Positions 9,423 through 17,300 of a DNA stretch of 64,000 nucleotides are shown one piece after another. Below the pieces are notes generated by a model. That model was not told the origin of the DNA. It searched no databases and saw only the letters and a program-made list of their open reading frames with translations. The stretch lies in NCBI RefSeq assembly GCF_017301735.1, contig NZ_CP071090.1, positions 3,214,001-3,278,000 of the forward strand. Direction: 5' to 3'. Positions within the stretch are counted from its first letter, which is position 1. The number at the start of each line of letters is the position of its first letter. The translations under genes and the position numbers were made by a program. Source of the stretch: Pyxidicoccus parkwaysis (GTDB lineage Bacteria; Myxococcota; Myxococcia; Myxococcales; Myxococcaceae).

Positions 9423-9992
9423 ATGACCCGCGAGTGGCGCATGACGTCTGGAAGAGGGCGCTGGCTGACAAGGATGATCCGCGCGGCGCTCCCGCTCGCA
9501 GCGCTGGCCCTGCCCGCCGTGGCCATGGCCGACGACACGCCGTACTACGCCGACCGCCGCGCGCTCTCGCTGATCCTCGGCCCGGGCGCCTCCTATACGG
9601 AGTACATCAAGTCGAGCGACAACGACGCGGAGTCAGGACCCGACGCGCACCTGGACCTCATGGGCACCCGGACGGTGGGCTACGACGGGAATGAGATCTA
9701 CGTGCTGATCCGCGGCAGCGTGCGGAACCTGGATCTCGCCGTCGGCGGCGGCTACCGGAACTTCTTCGGCAGGGACGCGTGGCAGTCCTTCTTCGACGTC
9801 GGCGTGCTCGTGAGGCCGTTTTCTGGGCCGTGGGTGGGGCCTCGCGTAGGGTTCGGCGTCAGACACACCTTCTCCGAGCGGCTCGCGGTGTTCGGCGGGC
9901 TGGGGATCACGCTCGGATTCGGATCAGGCCTGCGCGGGGATGCCGAAGCCTTCACCGGGGTGCAGTGGATCTTCCCGGTCGGATCGCAGTGA
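9423..9992 (+). CDS. Small predicted outer-membrane beta-barrel protein
   Basis: The product is up to 189 residues. A hydrophobic segment ending AVAMA-DD looks like a cleavable signal peptide, but it is preceded by about 17 charged residues. The true start may therefore be the internal ATG at 9474 (MIRAALPL); neither start has a clear ribosome site. The mature part alternates Gly/aromatic strands (for example the VGGGYRNFFGR region and FGVRH), typical of small 8-stranded barrels of the OmpA/OmpW kind. No family is recognised with certainty. It stands alone between a divergent lipoprotein and the ribbon-helix-helix gene. Confidence 0.75.
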   Translation: MTREWRMTSGRGRWLTRMIRAALPLAALALPAVAMADDTPYYADRRALSLILGPGASYTEYIKSSDNDAESGPDAHLDLMGTRTVGYDGNEIYVLIRGSVRNLDLAVGGGYRNFFGRDAWQSFFDVGVLVRPFSGPWVGPRVGFGVRHTFSERLAVFGGLGITLGFGSGLRGDAEAFTGVQWIFPVGSQ

Positions 9993-10053
9993 GAAAAAAT
10001 TGCGATCCACGAGGTCTGTGAGAGGGTGTGCGCATCTGTAGGAGGTCGCGCAC

Positions 10054-10218
10054 TTGGACATGAATCCCCGCCTCACCTCGGTGGTCTTCCGGCTCAACCG
10101 CGAGAAGCTCGACGCCCTGAAGGAGCTGTCGCGCTCCACGCGCATCCGTCAGAGCGAGTACCTGCGGGAGGCCATCTCGGACCTGCTGGCGAAGTACGAG
10201 GAGCGGCTGGTCGACTGA
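10054..10218 (+). CDS. Ribbon-helix-helix DNA-binding protein, 54 residues
   Basis: A short frame reads MDMNPRLTSVVFRL from a TTG at 10054; a GGAGG lies 8 bases upstream, whereas the in-frame ATG at 10060 is 14 bases away, so TTG is preferred. The N-terminal strand (TSVVFRL), then helix-turn-helix with RIRQSEYLREAI, is the layout of CopG/Arc/MetJ-type ribbon-helix-helix proteins, in which the strands of a dimer enter the major groove. No toxin gene is adjacent, so it is more likely a free-standing regulator than an antitoxin. Its targets are unknown. The family call rests on pattern only, but coding is well supported by codon bias and ribosome site. Confidence 0.82.
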   Translation: MDMNPRLTSVVFRLNREKLDALKELSRSTRIRQSEYLREAISDLLAKYEERLVD

Positions 10219-10245
10219 AGACCGCCGCTCGGACTCCGCCGCGCG

Positions 10246-11091
10246 TCACTCTGAAATGAAGGGTGGCTCGCGCGGCAGCCCCGGAGGGTGGAGGCGCTCT
10301 CCGGCGGTGAAGGGGTCCAACCCGGGAGGGTAGCGCACCTCCCAGAGCACCAGGCCAGGCGCGGGCGCCTTGAAGCCCTCCATGGCCGTCCCCGTCTCCA
10401 GCGCTGCCTTCCACGCATCTTCCGGCAACAGGCCCGCCGCCACCTTCAGCGCGCTCCCCATGAGGTAGCGCACCTGGTAGCGCGCGAAGCCGTCTCCGCT
10501 CAGCCTCGCCTCGTAGAGCCCTCCACCCAGCGCATGCAGGGTGGCGAACTCCAGGGTGCGCGGCTTGCGCGGGCTGGACTTCTCGTGGAAGGCGATGAAG
10601 TCCCTCGTCCCCACCGCCTGCGCGAGCAGCGCCTCCAGTCGCTCCGGCGTCACCCGCACGCCCTGGAGCAGCGGCTCGTCGCGCACGTCGAAGGCATACG
10701 GCGCCCACGCCGCGTCGGCCGGCCCGCCCAGCCGCACGCGGTAGCGGTACGCCTTGCCGCTCGCGCTCCACTGCGCATGGAAGGAGCCGGGCCGGCGCAC
10801 CGCGCACAGTCCCAATCCCGGAGGCAACCGGGGATGCAGCCGCTTCTCCAGGGCCTCCGCCGAGTCCCCCGGCTCCAGCCGCACGCTCACCACCTGCATC
10901 CGCGCGTGGACGCCCTTGTCTGTGCGCCCCGCCGGCATCACGGTGGCAGGCACGCCGACGGAGGCCAGCGCCTCCTCGAGCGCCCCCTGCACCGTGGGGC
11001 CCTCCGGCTGACGCTGGAAGCCGCGGAAGTTTCCGCCGCGGTACCAGATCCACAGTGCGACGGGAATCCGCTTGGAAGTCGAGGGGAGCAC
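10246..11091 (-). CDS. truA: tRNA pseudouridine synthase A
   Basis: The 281-residue product matches TruA, which converts uridines 38-40 of the tRNA anticodon arm to pseudouridine. The catalytic motif is AGRTDKGVHA with the nucleophilic Asp at residue 58; most homologues have A where this has K after the Asp. Later hallmarks include RYQVRYLMG near residue 200, the RNA-binding half. Length is normal for the family. The start is a GTG at 11091 with no clear ribosome site; no better start lies downstream. It is divergent from the GYF/AgmX-tail gene with 44 bases between them. Confidence 0.95.
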   Translation of the reverse strand: MLPSTSKRIPVALWIWYRGGNFRGFQRQPEGPTVQGALEEALASVGVPATVMPAGRTDKGVHARMQVVSVRLEPGDSAEALEKRLHPRLPPGLGLCAVRRPGSFHAQWSASGKAYRYRVRLGGPADAAWAPYAFDVRDEPLLQGVRVTPERLEALLAQAVGTRDFIAFHEKSSPRKPRTLEFATLHALGGGLYEARLSGDGFARYQVRYLMGSALKVAAGLLPEDAWKAALETGTAMEGFKAPAPGLVLWEVRYPPGLDPFTAGERLHPPGLPREPPFISE

Positions 11092-11135
11092 GGCGTTGCG
11101 AGGGTGTGGGGGAACACGGGATACTCGCGCGCGAA

Positions 11136-12077
11136 ATGGCGGCCGGACAAGACTTTGCGGTGGATGTGGAAGGACACTGGCTCTTCCGACAGGGGGACCT
11201 CGTCCTGGGGCCCGTGAGCGGCGGGCAGATTGTCGCGAAGCTCGACGCGGGAGAGCTGACGCCGGACACCCCGGTGGCGCCCGCGGGTGAGCGCAACTTC
11301 CTGCGCATGGCGGACGTGGATGCCTTCCGGGTGCACGTGGCCCGCGCGGAGGCTCGCGCCCGCGTGGACGCCGCCGTCGCCGTGGAGCGTGAGAAGTCCC
11401 GCAAGCGCCTGACGTACCTCGGCGCCGGCGCGGGCGTCATGGTGGTGCTGCTCGGCGTCGGCGGCCTGTGGGTGGCGCGCAACGCCGCCGTCCATGGCTG
11501 GCTCGGCGGAGGAGAGGAGGAGTTCGAGGGCATCGAGATGGACCCGCCCACCATCCGCCTCGCCCAGGCCCGCGCCGACGACGAGGAGCTCTTCGAGTAC
11601 CCCACCAACGGCACCCACCGCCCGGCGGGCACCGAGTCCGGCACGAAGCCCGCCAACGGCAGCACCGGCGCGAATGGCACCGGCACCGGCAAGACGGCGG
11701 TGGCGTCGACCACCCGCGTCGACCCCAAGCGCCCGCGCCCGACGGGCAACGTGAGCACGGACCCGGACGGCCTGGAGATGACGCAGCAGTTCGACCAGAC
11801 CGTCATCAACAAGGTGGTGGCCGGCAACAAGTCCACGCTCTTCAAGTGTCTGAAGGAGGAGGCCGAGCGCACTCCGGGTCTCTACGCGAAAATCCCCCTG
11901 GAGTTCGTCATCGGCAACGACGGCAAGGTGTCCAAGCTCTGGGTGGACAACCCGCAATTCAAGAAGGGCCCCCTCTACGACTGCCTCTTCGCCGAGCTGC
12001 AGAAGTGGCCGTTCCGCGCGTACGAGGGCGAGCGCGCCACCGTGGGCCTTTCGTTCACCATCGGTAAGCGGGGGTAG
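11136..12077 (+). CDS. GYF-domain membrane protein with AgmX/PglI-type C-terminal domain
   Basis: The longest frame begins at 11055, inside the divergent truA gene, so I take the ATG at 11136 (MAAGQDFAVDVEG), giving 313 residues. Residues about 10-65 (HWLFRQGDLVLGPVSG) match the GYF_2 fold. One membrane helix lies at about 95-115. A Gly/Thr/Asn-rich linker follows. The last 90 residues, with the paired cysteines of FKCLKEE and YDCLFAEL, match the C-terminal domain shared by many myxobacterial proteins named after the gliding proteins AgmX and PglI. The topology suggests a cytoplasmic GYF domain and a periplasmic tail. Whether this copy acts in motility cannot be told from sequence. Confidence 0.85.
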   Translation: MAAGQDFAVDVEGHWLFRQGDLVLGPVSGGQIVAKLDAGELTPDTPVAPAGERNFLRMADVDAFRVHVARAEARARVDAAVAVEREKSRKRLTYLGAGAGVMVVLLGVGGLWVARNAAVHGWLGGGEEEFEGIEMDPPTIRLAQARADDEELFEYPTNGTHRPAGTESGTKPANGSTGANGTGTGKTAVASTTRVDPKRPRPTGNVSTDPDGLEMTQQFDQTVINKVVAGNKSTLFKCLKEEAERTPGLYAKIPLEFVIGNDGKVSKLWVDNPQFKKGPLYDCLFAELQKWPFRAYEGERATVGLSFTIGKRG

Positions 12078-12104
12078 GGTCACTTTCTTGCCCACCCCCC
12101 GGGC

Positions 12105-12758
12105 ATGGCCGATACCAAGGCCATGTCCGCATCCGTTGCCGAGACTGAAATCGCGAAGAAGGCGCTGAGCGTCCCGCCGGGGACCTTCCGTCACACCGTG
12201 CTGGTGGCGGCCAAGCGCTTCAAGTCCACCTGGGCCGAGCTGGGCCAGCTGCTCGTGCAGGTCCGGGACGAGGCGAAGTTCGAGGAGTGGGGCTATCCCA
12301 CCTTCGAGGCCTACTGCCTCAAGGAACTGCACATCAAGAAGCAGACCGCCCTGAAGCTCACCCGCTCGTTCAGCTTCCTCGCCAAGCACGAGCCCGAGGA
12401 GGAGCTCAAGGCCCAGGAGTTCCCCGAGAAGGCCCCGGCCTTCGAGGTCATTGAGGTCCTGGCCGACGCGGAGGAGCGGGGGCAGCTTTCACCCAGCGAG
12501 TACCGCTCCCTGCGCGACAGCATCTGGAGCCCGGAGAAGTCTCCGACGGAGCTGAAGAAGGAGTTCACCGAGCGCTTCCCCCGGCCGGCCCCCGAGCCTC
12601 CTCCCGAGAGCGCCCAGGTGCGCAAGCTGGCGCAGATGGCCCGGAAGCTCGCCAGTGAGCTGGCGGGGTGCCGTCGGATCCCGAACGCCGTCGCCGAGCG
12701 AGCGTCCGCCCTGGCGGAGGACGTGGAGGACATTGCCGCGGGCGTGACGGACGCCTAG
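12105..12758 (+). CDS. Uncharacterised cytoplasmic protein with helix-turn-helix-like segment
   Basis: This 217-residue protein lies 27 bases after the GYF/AgmX gene and may share its transcript. It has no signal or membrane segment and is mostly helical and charged. Residues about 45-85 (EEWGYPTFEAYCLKEL, then HIKKQTALKLTRSF) resemble the helix-turn-helix of plasmid-type proteins that begin with a tryptophan-rich preamble, but the match is loose. A Pro-rich break (PRPAPEPPPES) separates this from a C-terminal helix. I do not recognise the family. Codon use is ordinary for the region. Confidence 0.8.
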   Translation: MADTKAMSASVAETEIAKKALSVPPGTFRHTVLVAAKRFKSTWAELGQLLVQVRDEAKFEEWGYPTFEAYCLKELHIKKQTALKLTRSFSFLAKHEPEEELKAQEFPEKAPAFEVIEVLADAEERGQLSPSEYRSLRDSIWSPEKSPTELKKEFTERFPRPAPEPPPESAQVRKLAQMARKLASELAGCRRIPNAVAERASALAEDVEDIAAGVTDA

Positions 12759-12826
12759 ACCGCTGTTACTGAACGCTGACCCGTTGGCGGGCATGTACGC
12801 TCGGCAACGGGCCTGTACCGCCGGGC

Positions 12827-12855
12827 TTCCTGCCCGAAGGGGAGGGCCCTATAGT
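12827..12855 (+). promoter_or_regulatory. Possible clpX promoter
   Basis: A good -10 (TATAGT, 12850-12855) has a weak -35 (TTCCTG, 12827-12832) 17 bases upstream. Two copies of AGGGCCC (12843-12849 and 12861-12867) flank the -10 with an 18-base period and can also pair as a hairpin, so they could be an operator. This is inference from pattern. Confidence 0.35.
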
Positions 12856-12981
12856 GGTTCAGGGCCCCATGTAGGTGGGCCTGACGGCTGTTCGAGACGT
12901 GGGCAGGCCGTGAGGGTAGGGGAGCGGTGGACGGCGTAGTAGGCTCCGGGGGACCCGGGGTCGGCGAACTCGGAGGCGGCA

Positions 12982-14259
12982 GTGAAGAAGGAGCACCACG
13001 TCAACCTGTCCTGTTCGTTCTGCGGCAAATCGCAGCGCGAGGTCCGCAAGCTCATTGCCGGGCCGACGGTCTACATCTGCGACGAGTGCATCAAGCTCTG
13101 TAACGACATCATCGCGGATGAGAACGAGCGTGAGGAGGGCAAGCCGCAGGTCAGCCTGCCGACGCCCGCTGAAATCAAGGCGTTCCTCGACGACTACGTC
13201 ATCGGGCAGGACCAGGCGAAGAAGGTCCTCGCGGTGGCGGTGTACAACCACTACAAGCGCATCTACCAGAAGAAGCCGGCCGCCCGGCCGCGCCCCGGCG
13301 TCAAGAGCCCCGGCGGCGAGGACGTGGAGCTGAGCAAGAGCAACATCCTGCTCATCGGCCCCACGGGTAGCGGCAAGACGCTGCTGGCTCAGTCACTGGC
13401 GCGCTTCCTCAATGTTCCCTTCACCATCGCCGACGCCACCAGCCTCACCGAGGCCGGCTACGTGGGCGAGGACGTGGAGAACATCATCCAGAACCTCCTC
13501 CACAACGCCGACTACGACGTGGAGAAGGCCGCGCGCGGCATCGTCTACATCGACGAAATCGACAAGATTGCGCGCAAGGGCGACATGCCCAGCGCCACCC
13601 GCGACGTGGGCGGCGAGGGCGTGCAGCAGGCCCTGCTGAAGATCATCGAAGGCACCCGCGCCAACGTCACGCCGCGCGGCGGGAAGAAGTACAACCAGCA
13701 GGAGTACGTCCAGGTCGACACGACGAACATCCTCTTCATCTGCGGCGGTGCCTTCCACGGCATCGACGGCGTCATCAAGCGCCGCGTGGGTGAGAAGGGC
13801 CTGGGCTTCGGCGCGAAAATCACGCACCGCGAGGAGCGCAGCGTAGGCGAGCTGCTCGCGCTGACGGAGCCGGAGGACCTGATGAAGTTCGGGATGATTC
13901 CCGAGTTCATCGGCCGCCTGCCCATGATTGCGACGCTGAACGACCTGAAGGAAGAGGACCTCGTCACCATCCTCTCGCAGCCGAAGAACGCGCTGGTGAA
14001 GCAGTACCAGAAGCTCTTCGAGATGGAGAAGGTGAAGCTGACCTTCACCAAGGAAGCGCTGCGCGCCATTGCCCGCGAGGCGATGCGCCGTCACTCCGGA
14101 GCGCGCGGCCTGCGCGCCATCCTGGAGGACGCGATGCTGGAGATCATGTACGACGTGCCGTTCCGCGAGGGCGTCAAGGAGTGCAAGATCACCGAGCAGG
14201 TGATTACCAAGCACGAGCCCCCGCAGCTCGTGATGGAGAAGGAGAAGAAGACGGCCTAG
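12982..14259 (+). CDS. clpX: ATP-dependent Clp protease unfoldase subunit ClpX
   Basis: The 425-residue product is a full-length ClpX, the AAA+ unfoldase that feeds tagged substrates to ClpP. A zinc-binding domain has Cys11, Cys14, Cys33 and Cys36. Walker A is GPTGSGKT (126-133), Walker B is IVYIDEID, and the IGF-type loop that docks on ClpP appears as GLGFGAKI. The GTG start is supported by GGAGG at 12972-12976, five bases upstream. Unlike the common tig-clpP-clpX order, neither tig nor clpP is next to it, so clpX is here a single-gene unit with its own terminator. Confidence 0.97.
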   Translation: MKKEHHVNLSCSFCGKSQREVRKLIAGPTVYICDECIKLCNDIIADENEREEGKPQVSLPTPAEIKAFLDDYVIGQDQAKKVLAVAVYNHYKRIYQKKPAARPRPGVKSPGGEDVELSKSNILLIGPTGSGKTLLAQSLARFLNVPFTIADATSLTEAGYVGEDVENIIQNLLHNADYDVEKAARGIVYIDEIDKIARKGDMPSATRDVGGEGVQQALLKIIEGTRANVTPRGGKKYNQQEYVQVDTTNILFICGGAFHGIDGVIKRRVGEKGLGFGAKITHREERSVGELLALTEPEDLMKFGMIPEFIGRLPMIATLNDLKEEDLVTILSQPKNALVKQYQKLFEMEKVKLTFTKEALRAIAREAMRRHSGARGLRAILEDAMLEIMYDVPFREGVKECKITEQVITKHEPPQLVMEKEKKTA

Positions 14260-14285
14260 CGCCGCGCTTCTCCCTCCGAAGCAAG

Positions 14286-14327
14286 AAGGCCCTTCTTCCC
14301 GTGCAGGGAAGAGGGGCCTTCGCTTTT
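14286..14327. terminator. Strong intrinsic terminator after clpX
   Basis: A 15-bp stem (14286-14300 with 14306-14320, one G-T wobble) with a 5-base loop is followed by CGCTTTT. It lies between the convergent clpX and sensor-kinase genes and can act for clpX; the reverse direction has a weaker T tract. Confidence 0.9.
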
Positions 14328-14337
14328 CAGGCGCGCA

Positions 14338-17300
14338 TCAGGCCGCGGCGCCGGACTTGGAGGCGATGGGGGCGGGCAGGGTGATGATGAACTCGGCGTA
14401 CTCGCCGGGCGTGCTCTCCACGCGGATGTCGCCCTGGTGCTCCTGGACGATGTCGTGGACGAGCGACAGTCCCAGGCCGGTGCCCACTCCCGCGGGCTTG
14501 GTGGTGAAGAACGGGTGGAAGAGCTTCTCGCGCACGTGCTCGGGGATTCCGGAGCCGTTGTCGCGCACGCGCAGCTCCACCTTGTCACCCAGGCGCTTCG
14601 TGCGGACGGCGACATGCGGCGTGTAGCCAGCGCCCCCCGCCTGCTGCTTCTGCACCGTGGCGTAGAAGGCATTCTCCAGGATGTTGATGAGCAGACGGCT
14701 GATGTCACTGGCCACCAGCTCCACCGAGCCCACGGCCGGGTCCAGCTCGGACTGCGTCTCCACACTGGCGCCGCCCGAGCGGCTGCGCAGCCCCTGCACG
14801 GCGAGGCCCAGGCTGTCGCGCACCAGCGTGTTGAGGTCCGCGCGCGTGCGCGTCCCCTCGGAGCGGCGCGAGTGGCGCAGCATCGTCTTGATGATGTCCG
14901 ACGCCCGCTTGCCGTGGGTGTGGATGCGCTGCGAGTTCTGGCGCAGGTCCTCCAGCAGCTCCATCACGTCCCGCATCGCGCTCGCGTCCAGCGAGCCGGA
15001 CAGGCCGCGCAGCGACTCCTCCAGCTCGCCGGCCAGCCGCGTGGACAGGTCCGAGAAGTTGTTCACGAAGTTGAGCGGGTTCTGCAACTCGTGCGCGATG
15101 CCGGCGGTGAGCGCGCCCAGCGACGCGAGCTTCTCCTGCGCGACGAGCTGGCGCTGCATCTCCTGGAGGCGCGTCAGCGTCTCCGCGAGCTCCGCGTTCT
15201 TTCGCTGAATCTCCGTGGTGCGCTCCTCCACCCGGCGCTCCAGCGTGCGGCTGTAGTCCTCGAGGCTGGCGTAGAGGCCGGCGTTCTCCAGGGAGATGGC
15301 GGCCTGGAAGGACAACAGGCGCAGCACCTCCAGCCGCTCGCGGGTGAAGGCTCCGCGCGTGGCGTCGTTCTCCAGGTACAGCACGCCGGTGAGCGAGCCC
15401 TGCTTCAACAGCGGGCTGCACAGCACGGACTTGGGACGAGCGGTGCGGATGTACGGGTCCTCGGAGAAGGGCTCCTCCGCCGCCGCGTCGTGCAGCAGCA
15501 CCGTCTCTCCCGTGCGCACCACGTAGTGGATGATGGACGCCGGCAGCGCGGTGGAGGACTCCACCGGCACGGCCTGCTCCACCACCACGTCGGCGCCGTC
15601 CACCGAACCCTCGGCTTCGATGAAGAGCCCCTCCTGCTTCTTCAGGATGAGGAAGCCCCGCCGTGCGCCCGCGTTCTCGATGACCAGTGTCATCAACTTG
15701 CGCAGCAGCTTGCCCAGGACGATTTCGCCGGACAGCGCGCGCGCCGTCTTGAGCACCGACTCCAAATCCAGCGCCGCCAGCGGAGTTCCGGCCGCCTCCT
15801 CGGCACGCACGGGGCTGGCGGGTGCGGTGGGCAACAGGCGCGGATGCTCGCGCTCCAGCCGAGTGGCGACGGCGCGACCACCCCAGCGCAGGAAGGCGTC
15901 TCGCGCTTCCACGAGATAGGTCCGTGCCACGGCCTCGCGGCCTTCCGTGAGGTGGAAGCGAGCAGCGGCCTCGCAGGCCACACCCTCGTCGAGCGAAAGG
16001 CCGTACTGCCGGGCCAGGCGGATGGCGCGGTCATAGCCGTCGGCAGCGGCGTCCTTCTCTCCGTCCAGACGGGCCCGCTCCGCGTCCAGCAACTCCGCTC
16101 GCGCGCCGTAGTTCATGGGCGCGATGCGGGCCCAACCGCGCATCGACTTGCGGATTGCATCGATGGAACGCGTGGCACGCAGCCGCTCCAGCGGGCCCCG
16201 CGATGGATGGAGCGAGATGAGCGCCAGCGCCTGGAAGAACTTGTACCAGGGCAGGTAGATCTGCCCGGCGATGAGCTCCACCTGCGCGTCCACGGCTTCG
16301 GCGCTCGCCAGCGTGCCGCGCACATCGCCCCAGAGCCAGCGGCGCAGGGTGCGCAGCACGTCGCATGTGGCGATGCCATTCGCGTAGCCGAGCTGCCGGT
16401 ACGGCGCGACGATTTCCTCCTCGCGCGCGTCCACGTCGCCGGTGAAGGTGCCGGTGAGGGCGTCGAGCGTGTGCCGCATGTACTCGACGAAGGGCACGTT
16501 CTTGTGCCGGTGCGCGGCGAGCGCATCGCGGTAGCGGTCGATGCGCGGGCCGCCCTCGGCGAGGCCATCACGGGCGATGAAGGACGTGGCGCAGCCGGCG
16601 CTCGCGGCGTAGCCGAAGTACTCGATGTCGCCCATCTCCTGTCCCTTGCGGGCGGCGGCGAAGAAGTCCTCGATGCAGGCGGAGAGCGGCTCCTTCCAGT
16701 GACGGATGAAGAGGTTGAAGACGAACGTCACCATGGACCGCAGGCTCTCCGCCTGGAAGCGGTCCAGCGTCTTCAACGAGAGCCGGCCATAGCGGAAGCC
16801 CTCCTCGGGATTGCCGAGGTGCACGCTGAGCATCAACCCGTAGCCCACGTAACCGAAGGCGGCCACACCCGTGGCGCCATGGCGGATGGTGAGCTGGAGG
16901 ATGCGCAGCACCACGAGCGGGAACAGCAGCGGCCGCGCCATGAAGGCCACCGACGACAGCTTCACCAGCAGGCGCAGCGTGGCCAGCAGCAGCGGGTCCG
17001 TACACTCGGGCAGGGCCTCGAGGTCCTCGGGCTTGCGCAGACCGAGACGCAGCTTCGTCTTCGCCACCGCGGCGAGCACATGCGGCTGCTTGGGATTCGC
17101 CGGCAGCGGCTGGCCCAGCTTGCGAAGCACTTCGAGGCCCAGGTCCACGCCTCGCGCGTGCTCGCCCCGGTGCGCGTAGCACTGGAGCCGCACCTCCTGC
17201 ACCCGCACCTCTTCCGCGCCGTCCGCCGCCCGGGAGAGCGCCGCCGCGGCCAGACGCTCCATCAAGTCGAAGTCCGCCGCGAGGTAGGCCGCCTCGGCCG

